This document shows positions 1-4,635 of a DNA stretch of 5,049 nucleotides, piece after piece (position 1 is the first letter of the stretch; every line of letters begins with the position of its first letter). Under the pieces are notes generated by a model. It was given only the letters and a program-made list of their open reading frames with translations, made no database searches and was not told where the DNA came from. Location: contig CAYTYO010000038.1 in the NCBI GenBank assembly GCA_964441445.1, forward strand, positions 1-5,049, written 5' to 3'. Origin of the DNA: XYB1-FULL-44-23 sp964441445. GTDB taxonomy: Bacteria > Patescibacteriota > Microgenomatia > CAZETR01 > Amesbacteraceae. The translations under genes were made by a program, and so were the position numbers.

Positions 1-1947
1 CTATTTCTTCATCATTTCCGCAAACTCATCCCCGTCCATATTTTCAATTTCCAACAGCCTGGCCGATACTTCATCTAATTTCTTACTGAATTTCTTTAAT
101 GCTTTGACTGCAGTTATATAACCCTCGTCCACCAGTTTTTTAATTTCACCGTCAATCTTGCCCTGCATATCCTGAGACACCGGCGTTTGTTCTACGTATG
201 GCCGGCCCCAATCCGCCACTTCCCGTTCCGGTCCGTAATTTATCGGGCCTAAGCTGCTCATCCCGTACTCCACTACCATTTCCCGGGCAATCCTTGTTGC
301 CCTATCAATATCTGAAGCGGCCCCCGTTGTCATTTCCTTGAATATCATTTCTTCGGCAGCCCTTCCGCCCAATGACATGGCAATCTGGGAAATCAGTCTT
401 TTCCGGGTTTCATGCACCCGGTCGGCAGCCGGCGGTACCAATGTGTGCCCGAGTGTCATACCCCTTGATACAATGGAAATCCGGTGCACCGGATCCAATC
501 CTTCCTGCGACCAGTTAACGATTGCATGTCCCACTTCATGATATGCGGTCATTTTCCGGTCTTCTTCTGTTTGTATGCGTTTCTTTTGCGGTCCCAATTT
601 CACCTTAGTCGCCGCTTCTTCAATATCCTTCATATTGATGGCTTTTCTGCCTTTTCTCGCCACCTCAATTGCTGCCTCATTTAACATATTTTCCAGATCC
701 GCACCCGAAAATCCCACTGTTCTTTTTGCCGCACCCTCCCAATTTACATCCGGATCAATCGGTTTATTTTTCGCATAGATAAGCAATATGGCTTTCCTGC
801 CCTCAATATCCGGTAAATCCACAACCACCCGCCTGTCAAACCGCCCTGGTCGCAATAACGCCGGATCTAACAGGTCTCCCCGGTTGGTAGCCGCCAACAC
901 CACCACATTGTCGTTGGGATTAAATCCGTCCATCTCCACCAAAATTTGGTTTAAGGTTTGTTCCCGTTCGTCATGTCCGCCCATAATCCCGAAGCCCCTC
1001 TGTCTCCCGATGGCATCAATTTCGTCAATGAAAATAATTGACGGTGCTGATTTCTTTGCGGTGGCAAATAAATCCCGCACCCGCGCAGATCCCACCCCGA
1101 CCAGCATTTCCATAAACTCAGATCCTGCCATTGAATAAAACGGTACTCCCGCTTCTCCGGCTACAGCTCGGGCTAAAAGTGTTTTCCCCACTCCGGAAGC
1201 TCCCACCAACAGCACCCCTTTAGGTGTCCGGGCACCCATGGCTTTGTACTTACCCGGGTTTTTCAAAAAGTCGACTACTTCTTCCAATTCGTTTTTTGCT
1301 TCGTCTACCCCGGCTACATCTTTAAAAGTCACCGCCTGTTTACCCTTATCAAACAACCGGGCTTTTGACTGACCGAAAGAAAACACCGAATCCTGTGCTC
1401 CCCTCGCCTGTCTGAACATATATAGAATAACCAGCAGCACCACCCCGGTCCCCAATAGGGAGGGCAATACCGCCGCTACCAGTTGCCCTAAAGTTTGATC
1501 TTTTATTTCATAACTAACTTTATTCGGTTCAATCTTGGCCGTTTCCAGCAATTTGGAAAAACTGTCAGAAGGCTCTTTGCGCGAGAAGAAAACTTCTCCT
1601 TTTTTGTCCAGGTAACTGATCGCCAGCCGGTCGTTATAAACTTCCACCTTTTCTACCTCTCCCTGTCTGATATCTTCCAAGGCTTGAGACAGCTGCACTT
1701 CGCGGCTGGCCCGTTCTCCGCTGTTCCACAGCTCCAGCAAGCTCAAACCCATCAATATTACTACCCCAAACCACAGCAATTTTTGAAAATCAAATTTCAT
1801 CTGCACTATCACTCCCCGAATGGGCAATTTCTTTTTTCCATTCCCATTCCCATTGCCGTTGGTGCTTTTTACATTGTTCGCTTTCTCACTCATGACGGGC
1901 CTAATTGTACCACCCTCAGAGGGTCCGGTCACCTTCCGCCTTTTCAT
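1..1947 (-). CDS. ftsH: ATP-dependent zinc metalloprotease FtsH
   Basis: This is a membrane-anchored AAA+ protease that pulls misfolded or regulatory proteins through a hexameric ring and degrades them at a zinc site. Visible parts are transmembrane helices near residues 54-74 and 157-178 with an extracytoplasmic domain between, Walker A GASGVGKT (249-256), pore loop MLVGVG (281-286), Walker B IIFIDEID (304-311), arginine fingers R369 and R372 in RPGRFDRR, zinc motif HEVGH (470-474) and the third zinc ligand D546. The protein is complete at 648 residues and its stop codon is at the window edge. The first ATG overlaps the stop of the upstream tRNA-binding gene as ATGA, with GGGAG 10 nt upstream, implying coupling. 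Alternative starts are M19, preceded by a promoter-like sequence, and M50, which would give the short N-terminus typical of the family. Walker A normally reads GPPGTGKT and the pore residue is normally Phe, so both are variant. The family assignment is secure; the start is not. Confidence 0.97.
   Translation of the reverse strand: MKRRKVTGPSEGGTIRPVMSEKANNVKSTNGNGNGNGKKKLPIRGVIVQMKFDFQKLLWFGVVILMGLSLLELWNSGERASREVQLSQALEDIRQGEVEKVEVYNDRLAISYLDKKGEVFFSRKEPSDSFSKLLETAKIEPNKVSYEIKDQTLGQLVAAVLPSLLGTGVVLLVILYMFRQARGAQDSVFSFGQSKARLFDKGKQAVTFKDVAGVDEAKNELEEVVDFLKNPGKYKAMGARTPKGVLLVGASGVGKTLLARAVAGEAGVPFYSMAGSEFMEMLVGVGSARVRDLFATAKKSAPSIIFIDEIDAIGRQRGFGIMGGHDEREQTLNQILVEMDGFNPNDNVVVLAATNRGDLLDPALLRPGRFDRRVVVDLPDIEGRKAILLIYAKNKPIDPDVNWEGAAKRTVGFSGADLENMLNEAAIEVARKGRKAINMKDIEEAATKVKLGPQKKRIQTEEDRKMTAYHEVGHAIVNWSQEGLDPVHRISIVSRGMTLGHTLVPPAADRVHETRKRLISQIAMSLGGRAAEEMIFKEMTTGAASDIDRATRIAREMVVEYGMSSLGPINYGPEREVADWGRPYVEQTPVSQDMQGKIDGEIKKLVDEGYITAVKALKKFSKKLDEVSARLLEIENMDGDEFAEMMKK
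1837..1860 (-). repeat. Asn-Gly coding microsatellite in the FtsH N-terminal tail
   Basis: Four consecutive Asn-Gly codon pairs (residues 30-37 of the long FtsH form) are encoded by a near-perfect hexanucleotide repeat, AATGGG on the coding strand. It is followed directly by a Lys-rich stretch before the first membrane helix. It probably forms a flexible, basic cytoplasmic tail. Such a tract can change length by slippage in steps of two residues without shifting the frame. Confidence 0.7.
1904..1932 (-). promoter_or_regulatory. Candidate internal ftsH promoter ahead of Met19
   Basis: Read on the minus strand, GTGACC (1932-1927, 4 of 6 matches to the -35 consensus) is followed after 17 nt by TACAAT (1909-1904, 5 of 6 matches to TATAAT). 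The -10 is preceded by TGG, which makes an extended -10. It ends 10 nt before the ATG of residue Met19. This spacing matches other promoter-to-start distances in the window. It would make a near-leaderless ftsH mRNA starting at MSEKANN, separate from the operon transcript. This is a sequence match only. Confidence 0.4.
1912..1924. promoter_or_regulatory. 6-1-6 inverted repeat, possible ftsH operator
   Basis: ACCCTC and GAGGGT flank a single A and form a perfect 13-bp palindrome. It sits in the spacer between the candidate -35 and -10 elements of the internal ftsH promoter. A repressor bound there would block that promoter. The tight one-base centre makes an RNA hairpin less likely than a protein site. 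It could be a chance palindrome in coding DNA. Confidence 0.3.
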
Positions 1948-2282
1948 CTTACTTTAGCTCCCACCGGCAACCCTTCCGCACTGACGAAAATAGGCTTGGC
2001 CAAGCCACCTTCATCAGGGGTATTATCAACAGCCAAGATCATTCCCTGCGACTCTTCTCCCATCATTTTTCGGTACTCTAAATTTGTTACAAATAAAAAT
2101 CTCTTCCCTAGAAAATCTGCACCCGTATAACCGTAAGTTCTCACGCCGGTGAAAATAATCCTTTCAAATTCCCCGAAACTGACAACCAACCTGATTAGCT
2201 TCTCACTCTTTTCCACGTCAGTGGCCTCTGTCACTTTGCCCACCCGAATTTCTGTCTTTCCAAAATCCTCGATGCTAATCAT
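1944..2282 (-). CDS. Free-standing tRNA-binding domain protein (MetRS C-terminal/beta type)
   Basis: This 112-residue protein consists almost entirely of one OB-fold tRNA-binding domain of the kind found at the C-terminus of bacterial methionyl-tRNA synthetase and in CsaA and related proteins. Diagnostic blocks are EIRVGKV (11-17), EKSEKLIRL (24-32), FTGVRTY (44-50) and the strongly conserved NLEYRKMMGEESQGMILA (67-84), ending in PVGAKVR. The family acts as a non-specific tRNA grip, often as a dimer, that helps a partner synthetase. No catalytic domain is present here, so it may serve a MetRS encoded elsewhere. The gene is complete, and its stop overlaps the ftsH start by 4 nt, so the two are probably cotranscribed. 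A TAAAAT element lies 7 nt upstream of its ATG and no clear Shine-Dalgarno sequence is visible. A chaperone-like CsaA role is an alternative. Confidence 0.9.
   Translation of the reverse strand: MISIEDFGKTEIRVGKVTEATDVEKSEKLIRLVVSFGEFERIIFTGVRTYGYTGADFLGKRFLFVTNLEYRKMMGEESQGMILAVDNTPDEGGLAKPIFVSAEGLPVGAKVR
1958..1962 (-). promoter_or_regulatory. Shine-Dalgarno-like site for the long ftsH start
   Basis: GGGAG on the minus strand ends 10 nt before the ATG at 1947, inside the end of the upstream gene. It supports translation from the first Met by coupling. The spacing is slightly long, and a similar GGGGAG (1817-1812) precedes the alternative Met50 start by 11 nt, so this site alone does not settle the start. 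Confidence 0.4.
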
Positions 2283-2288
2283 CTCGCT

Positions 2289-2297
2289 ATTTTAGCA
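2289..2297 (-). promoter_or_regulatory. Extended -10 of the tRNA-binding gene and ftsH operon
   Basis: On the minus strand TGC is followed by TAAAAT, an extended -10 with 5 of 6 matches. It ends 6 nt before the ATG at 2282, so transcription would start at or within a base or two of the start codon. Only a poor -35 (TAATCA, 2317-2312) lies at 17-nt spacing, which the extended -10 may offset. The inferred mRNA is leaderless. Confidence 0.5.
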
Positions 2298-2302
2298 AAT
2301 CA

Positions 2303-2331
2303 TTGACTTCTTGATTACAATGTAATAACAT
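2303..2331 (+). promoter_or_regulatory. Promoter of the antitoxin-toxin operon
   Basis: TTGACT (2303-2308, 5 of 6 matches to the -35 consensus) and TAACAT (2326-2331, 4 of 6) are separated by 17 nt. The predicted transcription start lies within about 2-3 nt of the ATG at 2341, and there is no Shine-Dalgarno sequence. The promoter overlaps a long palindrome. Confidence 0.6.
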
Positions 2332-2337
2332 TGTAAT
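2314..2337. promoter_or_regulatory. 10-4-10 inverted repeat, likely antitoxin operator
   Basis: The left arm ATTACAATGT and right arm ACATTGTAAT are perfect reverse complements around AATA. The palindrome covers half of the promoter spacer and the whole -10 of the toxin-antitoxin operon and ends 3 nt before the antitoxin ATG. AbrB/MazE antitoxins bind DNA as dimers and repress their own operons, so this is most likely the autoregulatory site. It also lies just upstream of the divergent promoter and could affect the ftsH operon. Confidence 0.75.
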
Positions 2338-2340
2338 TAC

Positions 2341-2589
2341 ATGAACATTCAAACCATTTTCCAGGCTGGAAATAGCAAAGTAGTTTCCATCCCATCAGAT
2401 ATACTCAAGGATCTGAAAATATCCGCTGGTGATAAGGTGATCGTAGAAAAAGCTTCAGATGAAACAATCACAATCAAAAAAGCTGTCCCGCTCACTAAAA
2501 AAGGCAAATCTAAGGCCGACTTTGACACCTGGTTCAATTCATTTTTAGACGAAAACGGGGAAATACTTGATGAACTTGCAAATCGTTAG
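2341..2589 (+). CDS. AbrB/MazE/SpoVT-type antitoxin
   Basis: This 82-residue protein is the likely antitoxin and transcriptional autorepressor of a type II toxin-antitoxin module. Residues 1-48 form the swapped-hairpin AbrB/MazE DNA-binding fold, recognisable from FQAGNSKVVSIPSDIL (7-22) and the following LKISAGDKVIVE (25-36). A basic linker, LTKKGKSK (51-58), leads to a C-terminal acidic amphipathic segment (60-81, WFNSFLDENGEILDELA), which in this family wraps and neutralises the toxin. The toxin gene follows with a 20-nt overlap. The start is firm because the AbrB fold begins right at this Met, even though no Shine-Dalgarno sequence precedes it. Translation is therefore probably leaderless. 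Over 180 coding bases C and G are nearly equal, unlike the neighbouring genes. Confidence 0.9.
   Translation: MNIQTIFQAGNSKVVSIPSDILKDLKISAGDKVIVEKASDETITIKKAVPLTKKGKSKADFDTWFNSFLDENGEILDELANR
2557..2560 (+). promoter_or_regulatory. Ribosome binding site for the Doc toxin
   Basis: GGGG lies 9 nt before the ATG at 2570, inside the antitoxin gene. It favours this ATG over the in-frame TTG at 2567, and it suggests translation of the toxin coupled to that of the antitoxin. Confidence 0.4.
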
Positions 2590-2953
2590 CATTGAAGATG
2601 TCTGTCTTATCCACGAACGGATAATCGCCCGAGCTGGATCTACCGCTTCCATTCGTGACTTCTCCCTTCTACATGCCGCAGTAGAGAGACCAAAAGCCAC
2701 CTTCGAAGGAAAAAGCCTCTATCCCTCTATCTTTCTCATGGCAGCGTCACTCCTTCAATCGTTATGTTTGAATCACCCCTTCACCGACGGCAACAAGCGC
2801 ACTGCTTGGGCTGTCACCCATAAATTTCTTTGGGATAACGGCTATCACTTGAAATCAAACCGCCACGAAGCCACCGATTTCATGATTCACGTCGACGCAT
2901 CCAAACCGAATATCAAATTCATAGCCTCTTGGCTAAAAGCTCATTGTCAGTAA
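2570..2953 (+). CDS. doc: Doc-family (Fic fold) toxin
   Basis: This 127-residue protein is a death-on-curing toxin of the Fic superfamily. Phage P1 Doc inactivates elongation factor EF-Tu by phosphorylation and stops translation. The active-site loop is HPFTDGNKRTA (69-79), with H69 as the expected catalytic base. Lysine in place of the second glycine of Fic GNGR, and tryptophan where Fic AMPylases have the final arginine, are Doc-type features that point to kinase rather than AMPylase activity. Flanking helices (RDFSLLHAAVERP, 29-41; the LMAASLLQSLCLN block before the motif; FLWDNGY, 86-92) fit the family, and the length is typical. The preceding gene supplies the antitoxin, so the pair forms an operon. 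The start is set at ATG, not the TTG one codon upstream. The 3' end overlaps convergent trpS by 7 bp. The motif is intact, so the toxin is probably functional; the target is inferred. Confidence 0.93.
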   Translation: MNLQIVSIEDVCLIHERIIARAGSTASIRDFSLLHAAVERPKATFEGKSLYPSIFLMAASLLQSLCLNHPFTDGNKRTAWAVTHKFLWDNGYHLKSNRHEATDFMIHVDASKPNIKFIASWLKAHCQ

Positions 2954-3939
2954 TCAATTTTCATCGCTTTTCGTACCTTTTCCATAGTCACTCTCGCAGC
3001 AGTTCTGGCCTTTTCCGTCCCCTCCCTCATTATCCTTTGTACTTCTTCCGGTTTCCCTTGGAATTCAGCCCTCCGCTCCCTAAACGGCGTCAGCATTTCG
3101 TTTATCACTTCTGCCAACCTTTTCTTTATCTCTACGTCCCCCACTTTTCCTTCCCGGTACCTGCGTTTAAATTCTTCCACCTCGTCGGCATTTGCATTAA
3201 ATGCTTCATGGTAAATAAATACCGGGTTGCCTTCTGGATTCCCGGGGTCAGTCGGGTGCACCCTAGCAGGATCTGTATACATGCCCATTACTTTTTGCGT
3301 AACCGTCTTCTCATCATCCGAAATATAAATACAATTGCCCAAACTTTTTCCCATCTTCGACTGTCCGTCTGTCCCGGGTAATCTTTTAATGTTGCCAAGT
3401 AGCGCTTCCGGCTCAACCAAAGTCTCCCCATATAAACTATTAAACCGTCTCACAATTTCCCGGGTCTGCTCGATCATCGGCAGTTGATCTTCTCCGACCG
3501 GTACTAAATTTGCTTCAAATACTGTGATATCAGCCGCCTGAGATACCGGATACATCGCAAACCCAGCCGGAATATTCTTCCCATAGCCTTTTTGTTTTAT
3601 CTCATCCTTAACCGTCGGATTACGTAATACTCTTTCCAAAGTGACTAAGTTCATATAAAACACGGTCAATTCGGCTATTTCCGGGATCATCGACTGGACC
3701 AGGATTGTGGTCTTAGCGGGGTCAATCCCGACAGCCAAATAATCAAGCATCAGTTCCGTCACGTTGTCCCGGACTTTTTGCGGATTTTCAAAATTATCAG
3801 TCAGCGCCTGAACATCCGCAATCATTACATACTGGTCATACTCATCCTGCAGTTTCACCCTGTTCTGTAAACTGCCCACCAAATGCCCGAGGTGTAACCT
3901 CCCTGTCGGCCTATCACCGGTCAATATTCTTTTCTTCAT
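2947..3939 (-). CDS. trpS: Tryptophan--tRNA ligase
   Basis: This class I aminoacyl-tRNA synthetase charges tRNA-Trp with tryptophan in the cytoplasm. At 330 residues it has the normal bacterial length and is complete. The HIGH signature reads HLGH (16-19) within TGDRPTGRLHLGHLVGSL (7-24). The KMSKS loop reads KMGKS (195-199), a common variant. The tryptophan-pocket region MYPVSQAADI (129-138) includes D137, which corresponds to the indole-binding aspartate, and VPVGEDQ (146-152) is conserved. The C-terminal helical part carries the anticodon-binding region. The start matches the family N-terminus (MKKRILTGDRPTG). It lies 41 nt downstream of the small gene at 3981-4184, so it may be cotranscribed or use its own nearby -10 element. 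No T-box leader is possible in the available space. The last codons overlap the convergent toxin gene. Confidence 0.98.
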   Translation of the reverse strand: MKKRILTGDRPTGRLHLGHLVGSLQNRVKLQDEYDQYVMIADVQALTDNFENPQKVRDNVTELMLDYLAVGIDPAKTTILVQSMIPEIAELTVFYMNLVTLERVLRNPTVKDEIKQKGYGKNIPAGFAMYPVSQAADITVFEANLVPVGEDQLPMIEQTREIVRRFNSLYGETLVEPEALLGNIKRLPGTDGQSKMGKSLGNCIYISDDEKTVTQKVMGMYTDPARVHPTDPGNPEGNPVFIYHEAFNANADEVEEFKRRYREGKVGDVEIKKRLAEVINEMLTPFRERRAEFQGKPEEVQRIMREGTEKARTAARVTMEKVRKAMKIDY

Positions 3940-3949
3940 ATTGGCATAG

Positions 3950-3980
3950 ATTTTAACTCACAATCGGATCCCATTACCAA
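3950..3980 (-). promoter_or_regulatory. Candidate trpS promoter
   Basis: On the minus strand TTGGTA (3980-3975, 4 of 6) and TAAAAT (3955-3950, 5 of 6) are 19 nt apart. The -10 ends 10 nt before the trpS ATG, and no Shine-Dalgarno sequence is seen. The long spacer makes this a weak match, but the -10 position repeats the pattern at other starts in the window. Confidence 0.35.
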
Positions 3981-4184
3981 TTATTTTTCCTCATCCAGGT
4001 TTATCCCACCCTTTTTCGTCTCAATGCTTATCACGTCTCGTCCGTCTGGCCATCTTCCCTGATTCACAATAGTTGTTAGTCCGTTCAATGCATTTTCAGC
4101 CATAATCCTGGCCACTTCCGCATTCATACCCATCGCAATATTTTGCGCTACAAGCAGATCAAAAGCGGTTGGCTTTTCCAACAT
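3981..4184 (-). CDS. Small protein of unknown function
   Basis: This 67-residue protein was not recognised as a member of any family. It has no signal peptide or membrane segment. Residues 5-40 look helical and alanine-rich (FDLLVAQNIAMGMNAEVARIMAENAL), followed by a short turn (GRWPDGRD) and a charged, probably extended tail rich in Lys and Glu. It is probably a real gene: it fills the space between trpS and the divergent regulator gene, it has a perfect TATAAT 8 nt before its ATG, and its composition resembles trpS. It lies 41 nt upstream of trpS on the same strand. Sitting back to back with the Fur-like gene, it might share regulation through the intergenic palindromes, but nothing in the protein shows metal-binding residues. 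No function is proposed. Confidence 0.65.
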   Translation of the reverse strand: MLEKPTAFDLLVAQNIAMGMNAEVARIMAENALNGLTTIVNQGRWPDGRDVISIETKKGGINLDEEK

Positions 4185-4192
4185 TTGCTCGT

Positions 4193-4198
4193 ATTATA
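4193..4198 (-). promoter_or_regulatory. Consensus -10 of the small gene
   Basis: A perfect TATAAT on the minus strand ends 8 nt upstream of the ATG at 4184. No good -35 lies at 16-18 nt (a TTGACT is present but only 9 nt upstream). No Shine-Dalgarno sequence fits in the leader, so a transcript with a leader of a few nt or none is expected. Confidence 0.5.
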
Positions 4199-4207
4199 CA
4201 CAAATTA

Positions 4208-4225
4208 AGTCAAGTCGCCTTGACT
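4208..4225. promoter_or_regulatory. 7-4-7 inverted repeat in the divergent region
   Basis: AGTCAAG and CTTGACT are perfect reverse complements around TCGC. The right arm contains the TTGACT -35 of the regulator promoter, and the left arm lies about 10 bp upstream of the -10 of the small gene on the other strand. It could be an operator acting on both divergent promoters. It may also just be two chance TTGACT sequences facing each other. Confidence 0.4.
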
Positions 4226-4249
4226 ATTGCAACTTAGTTGCATTAATAT
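4220..4249 (+). promoter_or_regulatory. Promoter of the Fur-like regulator and ZIP transporter
   Basis: TTGACT (4220-4225, 5 of 6) and TAATAT (4244-4249, 4 of 6) are spaced by 18 nt. The -10 ends 11 nt before the ATG at 4261. The leader would be about 5 nt, with no Shine-Dalgarno sequence. The spacer holds a Fur-format palindrome. Confidence 0.6.
4228..4242. promoter_or_regulatory. 7-1-7 palindrome, likely Fur/Zur-family operator
   Basis: TGCAACT and AGTTGCA form a perfect inverted repeat around a single T. The 7-1-7 layout is the classic format of Fur, PerR and Zur boxes, although the bases differ from the well-known consensus sequences. It lies exactly between the -35 and -10 of the promoter of a Fur-family gene, so bound repressor would exclude RNA polymerase. 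Autoregulation together with control of the ZIP gene is the natural reading. Confidence 0.75.
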
Positions 4250-4260
4250 TAATTAACTAA

Positions 4261-4635
4261 ATGAAAAAATACCGCCTTACCCCTACCCGATCCCAGCTTC
4301 TAAAAATCCTTCAATCCACCTCCCTCCCCGTTTCCGCCGAAGACATTCTTAAACAGTTACCCGTAAATAAAACTACTGTTTACCGTCAATTAGGTTCGCT
4401 GGTTAAGCAGGGTCTGGCCACTCCGGTCCTCTTTTCCGACCGCACCACCCGTTATGAATCCACCAGTCGCGATCATCATCACCACTTAGTCTGTACCCGT
4501 TGCCGTCGCGTCTCCGAAATTTCCATTCCCGAAAACATTGAAAATACGGCCGGATCAGCCGCAGCTACTCAGAAATTCCGTATCCAGTTTCACCGCTTAG
4601 AATTCTTTGGCCTGTGTGCCGATTGTCAGTTATGA
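4261..4635 (+). CDS. Fur-family metal-responsive repressor, probably zinc-sensing (Zur-like)
   Basis: This 124-residue protein is a ferric uptake regulator family repressor, which dimerises, binds metal and shuts off metal uptake genes. The N-terminal winged helix begins with RLTPTRSQLLKIL (5-17) and carries the recognition helix NKTTVYRQLGSLV (36-48) and the wing ending in TRYE (63-66). The C-terminal half has the His cluster DHHHHLVC (71-78), followed by CTRC (78-81) and a second pair CADC (119-122), which form the structural zinc site. HRLE (111-114) supplies further likely ligands. It is somewhat shorter than the usual 135-150 residues but lacks no key block. Its stop overlaps the start of the ZIP transporter gene (ATGA), which favours a zinc role over iron, peroxide or manganese. 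That metal choice is inferred from context. A matching palindrome lies in its own promoter. Confidence 0.92.
   Translation: MKKYRLTPTRSQLLKILQSTSLPVSAEDILKQLPVNKTTVYRQLGSLVKQGLATPVLFSDRTTRYESTSRDHHHHLVCTRCRRVSEISIPENIENTAGSAAATQKFRIQFHRLEFFGLCADCQL

Noticed and set aside
788..1138. A 116-codon open frame on the plus strand
   Set aside because: It is antisense to the AAA+ core of ftsH, is Ser/Thr/Pro-rich in a shadow-like way and has no promoter or recognisable motif.
1495..2130. A 211-codon open frame on the plus strand
   Set aside because: It lies antisense to ftsH and the tRNA-binding gene, both of which have clear conserved motifs. Its translation shows no domain and is an artefact of the purine-rich opposite strand.
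2567..2569. TTG start for the Doc toxin
   Set aside because: The next codon is ATG, which has GGGG at a normal 9-nt spacing, so ATG at 2570 is preferred.
2929..3381. A 150-codon open frame on the plus strand after the toxin
   Set aside because: It is antisense to trpS and starts inside the toxin gene. The Phe/His/Pro-rich translation mirrors trpS codons.
3940..3980. T-box or tryptophan attenuator upstream of trpS
   Set aside because: Only 41 nt separate trpS from the upstream gene. No stem, Trp-codon leader peptide or terminator is present.
4220..4260. Metal riboswitch or attenuator in front of the regulator gene
   Set aside because: The predicted leader is only about 5 nt, too short for any RNA element. 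The palindromes are better explained as protein sites in the DNA.
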